A DNA stretch of 64,000 nt. It comes from Diphasiastrum complanatum. Its lineage: Eukaryota > Streptophyta > Lycopodiopsida > Lycopodiales > Lycopodiaceae. The first letter of the stretch is position 1. Every line of letters begins with the position of its first letter. Where the stretch lies: the NCBI GenBank assembly GCA_029204225.1, contig CM055108.1, forward strand, positions 18,635,779 to 18,699,778. The letters run 5' to 3'. The notes below the pieces were generated by a model. It ran no database searches and had not been told where the DNA came from. It saw nothing but the letters and a program-made list of their open reading frames with translations. The position numbers and the translations under genes were made by a program. Positions 55,700-64,000 of this stretch are shown piece by piece.

Positions 55700-56744
55700 T
55701 AGCTAGGAATACAAATTTATCTATTGGAGCCTGCATGGTGAATCCCAAGAAGGAACGACCATGTAGGAGCTAGTGATATTCCTAGGCAATGTAAATAAAT
55801 GTAGACCCTCTTAAATAGATTAGAGTGAGTCACCTTTTGATGGTGACCTCTAGTGGAAGAGCTATTTCCACTTGTAGTTTCTAAATTAGTGGAATTGCCA
55901 CTTAGGCTCCACATGGGCAGCCCTCTTGCTTATTTAAGGGCCCCCCTCTCTTGTGAGGGAGTTTTTATTGTATTGTCATTTCTCTTGCATGAATCAAGAA
56001 GATCCTCCACGAGTTATTGACAATTGGGAAGCTCCTTGTTCATGGCTATTGTCTTGAGTGAAATTCCTAAAAACATGCTTTAATTTCTTTTGTTGTGGTT
56101 GTGGATTTAAGTAGATTTCTTGCTTTTTTGCTTTCTTGCTTATGCAATGTGGAATGTAGATGTGGAGTAGTTTTCTTGTTTCTTGTTTATGCAATTTTCA
56201 GCATCCAAGTAAACTAAATAGGTTGAGATTGTGGTTCAAGTCTTGCATATTCACTAACAATCATGTCCTTGACTGTTCTTGGGTATTCCAAGAATCAAGA
56301 GATGGGTATTTCTTGATTCTTGGGATGCTAATATGTTGTTAGGTAGTTAGTTTTCTTAATTTTTGTTTTTGATGTGTAGTTAGATCTTGATGTTATACCG
56401 TTCCCTGATTTCTTAGAGTAATTAGTAGACAGAATCGCAGATTGCTCTCTTGTTCAGAACGCTAATCTGTATTGAGAAAGGATTGGTTACATGGATCGTA
56501 AATGCATGTAGCTGAAGTGAACGAAACTGTTTCATCCCACTGACAGGCTGGGAATACAAGTGGTAAAGTGACAACCGACCTGCCTGGAAGTAGTTCTAAG
56601 CAAGAGGATCTAATTAGATAGAACTAGCCTTTGAAAACGGGCAGCAACACCCGGTTTCTTGAGTGGAAACCTCCTAAGAAGAAGAAGTAAACACCATCAA
56701 CAAAAAGAATCATGTTCACAGATTCTTGCTAGAATCTGTGAACA
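55700..56744 (+). repeat. 5' LTR of gypsy element F
   Basis: Non-coding, with a TATA-like TATTTAAGGG at about 55941 and a pyrimidine-rich region after it. It ends ...GTGAACA at 56744, immediately before the primer-binding site. The left border is a guess, because I cannot find the matching 3' LTR in the window. The end carries a perfect 12-bp inverted repeat. Confidence 0.55.
56714..56743. repeat. Perfect 12-bp inverted repeat at the LTR end
   Basis: GTTCACAGATTC (56714-56725), loop TTGCTA, GAATCTGTGAAC (56732-56743). It lies two to three bases before the primer-binding site. Confidence 0.95.
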
Positions 56745-56746
56745 TT

Positions 56747-56762
56747 TGGCGCCATTTCCACC
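56747..56762 (+). other. Primer-binding site of element F (tRNA-Asp type)
   Basis: TGGCGCCATTTCC resembles the tRNA-Asp-complementary site (starting TGGCGCC) used by Athila/Tat-like gypsy elements. The match weakens after the first 12 bases. Confidence 0.6.
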
Positions 56763-56865
56763 GCTACACAGACACTTATAATCATCAAACCTTTTCGATC
56801 TGTGCTACCACACCATCTCTCTGAAGTCTCATGCACGACATCTTCACAGAGCTCGTCACTCTGGT

Positions 56866-58110
56866 CTCGACCCAGGTATAGCTCCATTTTCCACCTAGTC
56901 TTCACGCTCCTTACCTGGCCGAGTTCCACAACTCACGTCTGGACCAGACCGAGCCTTATTTCATTTCCCATTGAAACCACACGACAAATCTTGACCGAGT
57001 CACTACTAGAAATATCTCAACCGAGTCCTAAGTTTAAATCTCAACCGATACTCCTCATTCCTGTTAAAATTGGCAAACGCTAACTTGATCAAATCTTGTA
57101 AATACCATTATGACTAGTACATATCATCATTAGACATGTGTGGAGCCTGTTCCCAGGTGTGAAATAAATACATTTATCATTTAGATGAGTCATATAGGTT
57201 GTACATACCATTTCATTTGAGATCTAGTGGCTAAAATGGCCAAATTCTAGTTTTCTAGCTATATGCCACTTGGCATCATGTTATTGGTAGGAAAACTATT
57301 TCACATGGATAGGAGTGATCTCACATGTGCCAAGGACTGCTCATATGTGTTAAAACATCAGTAGTAGGTGAGATCCAACTTGTAGTAGATATTTGTGCAA
57401 GTCCCTATAAATTAGGAAAATTGCCTAAAATCAAGGGAGGTGGCTATAAGTTAGGAAACTTGGTCCATGTGCCATATTGATGATTATTGGTGGATCCTTT
57501 GATGAGTAGGCACTCTCACACGTGCAAAATCAGCTGAGTAAGCATCAGCTCTTGTGTATATATGGTGACTCATTTGGCCATAATTGACAAGAAAGCTAAA
57601 TCTTGGTTTTGGTGCATTTCTTGAGTAATCTCTCCATTTGTCTTGTGATTTTATGCTTCTAATGGTTTCTAAGCTTAGTGTACTTCATTATTTGCTGGTA
57701 GTCCATACTCTGACAGGTCTTCACACGTGTGAAACCAGCAAGTACAAGTTTTGATCATATTTGATTTTTCTTGTTAGATTTGTTGATGTAGATTTGATCT
57801 AGTGCTATCTAATCTTGTGTAGATTGGTAGATCAATCTAATCTAACACCCAATCACACTTGTGGATCTGATTTGGATCCATTCTTGGTCCTTTTTGCTGT
57901 GCTTTCACAATTCCCGTCTCAACCGAGTGTTTTCATTGACATCTCGACCGAGCTTTTCCGTGAACATCTCGACCGATCCACTTAGTTGACATCTCAACGG
58001 AAGAATTTCTGTCAAATCTCGACCGAAGACTTCCATCACGATCTCAACCGAGGGCATTCGTTCGGATCTCGACCAAAGACTTTTGTCAAATCTCGACCAA
58101 AGACTTCCGT
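56866..58110. repeat. 25-bp minisatellite in the leader of element F
   Basis: The core CTCGACCGA or CTCAACCGA recurs at 57918, 57943, 57968, 57993, 58018, 58043, 58068 and 58092 (25 bases apart, the last 24). On the other side of the solo LTR it recurs at 56990, 57016 and 57040, and in degraded form back to about 56866. The solo LTR at 57062-57909 splits one array. As 25 is not a multiple of three it is unlikely to be coding. Confidence 0.92.
57062..57909. mobile_element. Solo copia-type LTR inside the minisatellite
   Basis: 848 bases starting TGTTAAAATTGG and ending GCTTTCACA. It is flanked by ATTCC on both sides (57057-57061 and 57910-57914), a perfect 5-bp target duplication. It has no coding sequence. 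A CACACGTGTG palindrome is at 57722-57731 and a TATATATGG box at about 57557. It arose by recombination between two LTRs of a full element. Confidence 0.93.
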
Positions 58111-58224
58111 CAACCCAATTCAAAGATGGGAACCCATGCGAGCTGAAGTTCCATATGATCGCCCACACTTTCACGTTGCTGAATCCTTACAAGCAAGAGC
58201 TCACTTAAACGGGCCTTTGCTAAC

Positions 58225-58818
58225 CACGGACCGTGTATTGAAAAACAAACACCAAAACTTGATCTTCCTAAGTACGACGATAATTCTGACCCACAGAGAT
58301 TCCTTCAAGTCTTTGAGAATGCATGTGATGTCTATGGCGAAACATCTCCAAAAGCCATGGTAAAACTCTTCTCGATGACCATGATCGATCGAGCACAAGA
58401 ATGGTCTTTTAACCTAGATCATGACGATAAACGAGATTGGTCACTCTTGAAGGAAGCCTTTATCAAGTGATTCAAATCGTTTCGTTTGATTGAGAGTCCT
58501 TTTGTCAAATTAAGCAATATCAAAATGATAAAAGATGAAAAAGTACATGACTACATAGAAAGATTTAAAAGATTAAAAAGTCAAGTACAAGGACAACCAA
58601 CCGAATCTATGCTCATCATTTCGTTTCTCGTTGGACTCCCACGATGGATAAGACGTGAACTTCGCTCCAATGATGAATACACATCATTGAAACAAGCCAT
58701 GTCTGATGCCATCCGAGAAGAAGACGAGGGATCATATGTCGATGAGCCACGTGAATGGAGAGCACGTCGTGTTGTCCAGGAAGCTCGACCGAATGAGGAA
58801 ACAAGAGAACAATTATGA
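58225..58818 (+). pseudogene. Gypsy element F Gag
   Basis: The plus strand reads LDLPKYDDNSDPQRFLQVFE, AMVKLFSMTMIDRAQEWSF, WSLLKEAFIK, a stop (58468), then the frame 58486-58818 with VKLSNIKMIKDEKVHDYIER, FKRLKSQV and LIISFLVGLPRWIRREL. This is the retrotransposon Gag domain of gypsy elements. The two stops (TGA at 58468 and 58816) look like single changes. An upstream N-terminal part (AEVPYDRPHFHVAESLQARA) is one frame over. Confidence 0.82.
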
Positions 58819-59220
58819 AAAACACAAATGGAGTTGCTTAACCAGCAACACCAACAACAAATGGAAAAACTCATGAAAGAGTTTCAAAATACTCTCAAGT
58901 CTATCCAGAGCTCGATGCAGGTCAATTACCCACTGGCCAAATCCATCATAGACGAGAGAATACTTGGTGCCCTCACTGTCGAGGTGCACACGCTGGCAAT
59001 GAGTGCCCATCATACCAACCGGTCCCAGATACTTCCTTGATCAAATGCGACATCTGCGACTTTATGGGCCATACCTCACTCTATTGCTCTTATAACCCGA
59101 GGAACCAGCCTCACAAATCAACCTCCTCGACAATAGTTTGTTTCACAAAATCAAAATCAGCACTATCCACCATGAAACAACCCGACTCGATTTCATGGAG
59201 AAGGTGCAATATCATTTGAT
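58819..59220 (+). pseudogene. Gypsy element F Gag zinc knuckles
   Basis: After the stop the frames continue with a Gln-rich helix (QMELLNQQHQQQMEKLMKEF) and two CCHC zinc knuckles, CPHCRGAHAGNEC (near 58985-59025) and CDICDFMGHTSLYC (about 59043-59085). The spacing of the first (three residues before His) is unusual for Gag knuckles. No protease or polymerase follows; a polypurine run and an LTR come next, so F may be a Gag-only element. Confidence 0.7.
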
Positions 59221-59308
59221 AAAAATTTGACGTGAAGCAAATAAAAGCCCACAATAACTGCATCTCGCAGGTGTTGTGAGACCGTCACCAGTTTTGGTGG
59301 GGGATATT

Positions 59309-59960
59309 GTTGGAGGGTTTGCGGATCTCGAGGCAACCCTAACCCTAGTTAATAAGTGAGAGAGATTTGGCACCCTATGTGTGCAAGTCCAACCCAATGA
59401 TCACAAAGAGATTTGATTAATTAGAAAGTCAATAAAACGACTTTAGACTTTTTTGCGAGACTTTTAATGTCGCAGGGCCTAAATGTCAAGTTAGTGAATA
59501 AAGTTGGGTTTCCCTCCAATTTGGATGGTTCCCACTCTTTTTAAAATTTGGATAATTAGGGAGGCAAAAATGGACCAATAGGATTTAGAGGCCAGGGTCC
59601 TCCTCTCTACTATAAAAAGGGACCAACTTGAGTTCCTACACATGTACATATCTTCATTTCAATAAAGCAGATTGGTTCTCTTGTGAAATGGATTTTTGAA
59701 TGTCATTGCTCTGTATCACTTTTCCTCCATCTCTCATGCTTTTATTGTGTTTTGCTAATTGTTGGATCTGATTGTTATTGGGATTGCATGTTTTTATACT
59801 TTTTATGAGAGAGAAAGGGAGAGAGAAAGAGTAAGCTATCTTATTGTGGATCTTAGTGTTAATGCTTAGGATTAATGGATGGTAGAGTTAGATGTGAATC
59901 TTCCATTCATGTTGAAATCTGAACTATGCTATCATTCTCATGGGAACGAATCTACGCGTG
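59309..59960 (+). repeat. Plus-strand LTR after element F (possible 3' LTR)
   Basis: The purine-rich run GGTGGGGGATA (59296-59306) looks like a polypurine tract, followed by TGTTGGAGGGTTTGCGG. Inside are a TATA box CTATAAAAAGGG (about 59621) and, 46 bases further, AATAAAG. It does not resemble 55700-56744, so it may belong to another element. Its right end is unclear. Confidence 0.5.
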
Positions 59961-59970
59961 ACAACTAGCT

Positions 59971-60860
59971 TCATCTCCTCGATGCTAGATTGATTAGATC
60001 TTGGGTTGAGGATAGGAAAGGAAAGAAACCCACTACAGTCAATATCTTACAGATTGTCTTGTTAGTGGACTCTGCCTGGCCATTACACCTAGGATAGTAC
60101 GGAGTACTTTTTCGGTGAACTACAAGGTAATGGCATAGCAAATTATCAATGAAAGCATTCAAGAAGTGCGTGCTCAGTCACTAACTAGCTCAATGGGACA
60201 GCCAAAACACGTAATAATGTTTTCATAAAGAAACGCGCAAGAGTCTTCGCATTAGCATCTTTGTTGCCCGAGCCTCAACCCATTTAGTGGCGTAATCTCT
60301 GGCTATTAGGATATAATGGACTTGAGTGTTTTTTTTGCTGTCGGGCTTATTGGTCCAACAAAGTCGATACCCCACTTATGAAAGGCTTCGCCTTCGATAA
60401 TTGGTCAACAGTGTGAAGTCGGCTTTTGTATTTTTCTTGGCTCGTTGGTAAACATCACATGTTTTAATGATAGCATACGTATTCTTAAACAGGGATGGCC
60501 ACCATCAACCCGCTTGAAGGATGATTTTAACAGTCGCTTCAACCGAGAAGTGACCGCCGCCAATGCCTCCAGGAGCTTGAGATATGATAGGAGTATCTCA
60601 GATTCATAAACGCACCTACGTATAATATCGTCAGCGCCTCTTTTGTATAATTGTTCTACTATGAGTTGAAAGGGTGCTGCTTTGAGCAAAAATTTTATCT
60701 TTGCTACCGTACTTAGACCTTCTTTGAGACTGCGTAATTTCCTCAGCCCATAAGAGTCTGGCATCAATCTGAAACAGACATGCATCAGGAGGATCGTCAT
60801 TTACTGGTGCATCTGCCTTTTCAGCATTAGGAAGTCGGAAAAGATGATTGGCCATGAAAT
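59971..60860 (-). pseudogene. Gypsy element G integrase remnant
   Basis: On the minus strand 59971-60162 has FIDNLLCHYLVVHRKSTPYY and CNGQAESTNKTICKILTVV, the Glu part of the gypsy integrase core. 60405-60800 has DDIIRRCVYESEILLSYLKL, corresponding to the zinc-binding region, and in another phase 60631-60855 has the end of RNase H and linker (MANHLFRLPNAEKADAPVND). The middle of the core (about 60180-60400) is broken. The enzyme cannot be made. Confidence 0.78.
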
Positions 60861-62526
60861 GTTGTGTTCCTTTCTTGACGACTACGCGGAAATTGAATTC
60901 CTCGAGTATTAACAGCCATCAAGCTATACGTCCGGTTTTACAGGATTTATTAACGATATATAGCAGGGCTTGATGGTCGTAGAAGGCAAAGGTCTGGTCT
61001 AATAAATAATGTTGTAGTTGCTGTATAGCGTAGACCATGGCCAATGCTTCTCATTATGTGATTGTATAGTTTACTTAAGAAGACACCAGTTGCCTGCTCA
61101 AGAAACGGATTGGAAAATCTTTTCCATATTCGCCTGGTTGTGCAAGGAGACCTCCTATGGCATACTTACTTGCGTCGGTATGCACATGGAATTCCTTCAT
61201 GTAGTCTGGGGAACGAAGTATGGGGGCTATTGTGAGCACTGTTTTTAACTCCTCAAAAGCTTTGATGCGCTCCTCGGTCCATCTAGGGTCTATCATAACT
61301 AAATAAACGAGTGGTGTCTTACCAGTGTAATCGATTATAAAGATGCGATAATAGTTAGTGTGGCCGAGGAACACGTAAACTTCCTTCATTGTTGCAGATA
61401 AAGGCATCTCAACTATCACCTTGATCTTTGAAGGATCCGTGGAAATACCATCCTTCGAAATAATATGTCCAAGGACAATTTTATGGATTACCCAGATTTG
61501 ACATTTCTCAGGGTTTAGTGAGATTCCAAACCTGCGATAGCGAATGAAGACTTTTTCTAGTGCTTCGAGGTGCTTGTCCGCGGAGGAATGCACACCAAGG
61601 TCATCGAGATAGATCTCGACAATCCTGTGTAACAAGTCTTGGAAGGCCATTTGCATGAGCCTCTGAAACATTGAAGGGGCATTGCATAAGCCAAAAGGCA
61701 TGACATTATAAGCATAAACGCCGTTTTCTGTTGCAAACGCGGTTTTGTGTCTATCTTCTGGAGCAATTTGGTCCAAAAAATATCCACTGAACCCATCCAA
61801 GAAGCTGAACGCTTCAACTCCTGCCATTTTCTCAAGGATTTGTGTAGTTAAGGGTAAGGGAAAATGGTCTCTTTTTGTAACTGCATTCAGATTCTTGAGA
61901 TCGACGCAGATACGAAGCTTGCCATTTTTCTTTGATACTACGACAATGGGTGATACCCAATCAATATGTTGGACTTCATAGATGAAGCCAACATCCAACA
62001 ATTTCTTAATATCTTCATTGATCCGCTCACAATAAATAAGGTTACTTCGGTAAGGCTTAGCCCGAATAGGCTTAGCGTTCTCCTCTAAAGGAATAGTTTG
62101 GACTGCTATTTTAGGCGGAATCCCTTTCATTTCAGTATAATTCCATGCAAATACATCCCTATATTTGCGGAGTAAGGTTTCCAGATCAAGAAGTTGACTT
62201 GGCATGAGGTGGGCTCCGACATGAACAATGTGATCCACATCCTCATCAGGATCTTTAAGACTTAGCTCTATGGTTTTGGATGGGCCTTCAAAGGATTGCG
62301 AAGCTTTGGTAGGTTCCCTTTGTGGTTGTGGCAGCTGGATGACTACATCATCAAGTGTAAAGTCCTTAAATTTCCTTGGTAGATCAAAAGGTGGTTCCAC
62401 AAAGTTCTCCGGAACTTTGGGGATCACTTGTGTGGATGTGTTACCAGATGTGGAAGCTTGATCGGAGGATTTGTCTTTTGTCTGTGCAGACAATGGCTTG
62501 ATAGGTTGCTTAAGCTTCTCGTGCAT
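60861..62526 (-). CDS. Gypsy element G reverse transcriptase and RNase H
   Basis: A 483-codon open frame (61075-62526): GIPPKIAVQTIPLEENAKPI, YRSNLIYCERINEDIKKLLD, VSPIVVVSKKNGKLRICVDL, FSFLDGFSGYFLDQIAPEDR, MPFGLCNAPSMFQRLMQ, and the catalytic box VEIYLDDLGVHSSADKHLEA. Then come the connection (FLGHTNYYRIFIIDYTGKT) and the start of RNase H (FHVHTDASKYAIGGLLAQPG) up to a stop at 61075. RNase H continues past it (QLQHYLLDQTFAFYDHQAL, to about 60861). It is the longest intact polymerase frame in the window apart from element C. The order (protease, reverse transcriptase, RNase H, integrase) is that of gypsy elements. Confidence 0.92.
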
Positions 62527-62539
62527 CTATTTTGGTCGC

Positions 62540-63530
62540 TCAGTTAATTTTGTGTCAAGTATGGGATTTTTTTGAAAAAAATCGAGGTTTTCTAGTTTGT
62601 TGAGGAGGCGGTGTGGTTGCCTCTCAAATTAGGTCTTCATCTATTGTATTCCATATTTCGTCTGGATACATGTCCCATGTGTATACTTTGGGTTTGGGCC
62701 TATACGTTTGTGTGTTGGATACTTTGGAGATCAATTGCACATGAGCCAAAGGCCCTGGGGACTTGATCTCTTGTGGAATTGATTTTGGCGGATAATGTTT
62801 GTTATCTAGATAAAGGAGTACATGTTCATCCATCATGTCAACATCATTCATGGAAAGCATACCTTCTTCCGAAACATGGGCGGTAGGGATGCTAGGTTCT
62901 CCTGGGCACCAAGCTAGAGGAATAGGGTCTATCATCATAAGGAGAATGGTGGATGTCTATAGAAGTTGGGAGAAGATACACTTCTTCTGCAGTGGTTTCA
63001 ATACGACATCTGTTGAAATCAGCATAGTCCACAGTGGCCAGTGCTTGACCCCAATTTATTATGTTTGTTGATCTCATATAGTGGCCTTTCGGTTGGATCG
63101 GGACACTATCGGATTCGTAATAAGTTGGTGATGGCCAATCATCATAAACTTTAGTGACTCGTTTGTCGGTATTGCCAAAGGTGATTTTGTTACACTTCCA
63201 ATCTTGGACAACGCCTGCCATCTGTAGCCAAGGAGTTCCAAGAAGGAGTTTATATGTATTTGCATCATCTAGTAAATCAAGAATGATGCAATCAATGGTA
63301 AATTTGACACCTACAACACATACTGGTATATTTGATAAGTGACCTGCAGGGTCAGTGACTCGTTGATCGGCCATACGAAGTTTGTAACGTGGCTGATCTA
63401 AGGTATGGAATCCCCATGACTTTGCGAGTGACAAAGCCATCATGATCCACTATCAAGGATAGCGGATACTGCTGGATAATCTTTATAGGTCATAGGTAAG
63501 GTGATGCTAGTCCCCTTAGCAATACCGATG
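62540..63530 (-). pseudogene. Gypsy element G protease and linker
   Basis: The aspartic-protease site is AILDSGS at about 63443-63463, followed at once by a stop and frame change, then MALSLAKSWGFHTL, KLLLGTPWLQMAGVVQDWKC in the frame 62892-63443. The linker to reverse transcriptase is in 62624-62938 (EHVLLYLDNKHYPPKSIPQE). The break next to the active-site Ser inactivates the protease in this copy. Confidence 0.78.
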
Positions 63531-64000
63531 TTCATCAGATTCATGGGAATCTGAGGAATCTCTAGGATCTCATCTAGATTTCGCTGTTCATCTGGGATAG
63601 TAGGCAGCTAAAAACTGCGATGGATATAACTTTGGAGACCGGTGAAAGATTTTATTGCGCTATGGAAGGGCATGGTGATTTGAGCCTGCAGGAGTTCATA
63701 GAATACTTCGAGTTCCTGTAGGGGTTGCTCTTGTTCAAGGATGGAAGCAGATAATGGACCATTCATTGTCTATTCTTCCTGCAAAAACTCATCTTGAAAT
63801 TCTTTGTATTGCTTTGGTCCACACGTGGGTCTGAGTAATCTCTTGGTAAAGTGGAAGCTGTCAAGGAGCTTCTCGTATGATCAGCTGGTTTCTCGAGGTT
63901 GTGCCGTTGTTGTTGGGTTTGGCGCTGGGCTCTAGTAAGAACTCTAACAGCATATGATGATATATGACGTGTTGGAAGGATCCTGTTAGGTTGTTTAGGA
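63531..64000 (-). pseudogene. Gypsy element G Gag-protease region, runs off the window
   Basis: The minus strand reads LEVFYELLQAQITMPFHSAI, KSFTGLQSYIHRSF, then LDEILEIPQIPMNLMNIGIA and KGTSITLPMTYKDYPAVSAI leading into the protease. The stops are few. The first Gag domain and the 5' LTR lie beyond 64000. Confidence 0.6.

Noticed and set aside
57905-58174. 89-codon minus-strand frame with Trp-Ser repeats
   Set aside because: It runs through the 25-bp minisatellite, whose unit is not a multiple of three.
60405-60800. Separate 131-residue gene
   Set aside because: It is a frame fragment of the gypsy integrase zinc region.

Overview
This is plant nuclear DNA. It is AT-rich, carries nested Ty1/copia and Ty3/gypsy LTR retrotransposons with plant-type primer-binding sites, has long GA/CT and AT microsatellites, and has intron-rich genes with GT-AG introns. 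A seed plant, probably a flowering plant, fits best; I cannot name the species. There are no bacterial operons, CRISPR arrays or phage genes.

Layout. 1-12989: a decayed minus-strand copia element (A). It is interrupted by an LTR-like insertion (about 3010-4215), and its 5' LTR is split by a younger, nearly complete minus-strand copia element (B, 7107-12956). 12990-17040: copia and gypsy integrase remnants plus short tandem repeats. 17245-18290: a gene island with a two-exon gene for a 124-residue secreted protein carrying a CLE/TDIF-like peptide motif, and an orphan spliced exon. 20043-21560: a spliced Ulp1-type (C48) protease-like gene, probably decayed. 21880-24640 and 28900-29080: unidentified, broken minus-strand coding blocks, split by copia element C (24765-28896; perfect AAAGA target duplication), which has a continuous Gag-reverse transcriptase fusion ORF and no protease or integrase. 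29990-31990: plus-strand copia fragment E with a hAT-transposase-like piece inside Gag.

32361-34259 and 47731-50103 are two direct copies of one segment. Between them lies the best host gene of the window, an intact 14-exon, 387-codon 3-hydroxyisobutyryl-CoA hydrolase-like gene on the minus strand (36440-47650). All splice sites and phases were worked out by hand and close exactly. Its intron 11 begins inside a (GA/CT)n microsatellite.

50700-52300: gypsy remnant with a primer-binding site. 52461-55650: decayed coding sequence of unknown family. 55700-59960: plus-strand gypsy element F with a tRNA-Asp-type primer site, a 25-bp minisatellite leader split by a solo LTR (perfect ATTCC target duplication), a Gag, and a further LTR. 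59970-64000: minus-strand gypsy element G, running off the window.

The window is therefore mainly a record of successive retrotransposon insertions around a few host genes. Of these only the hydrolase and the secreted-peptide gene look intact.
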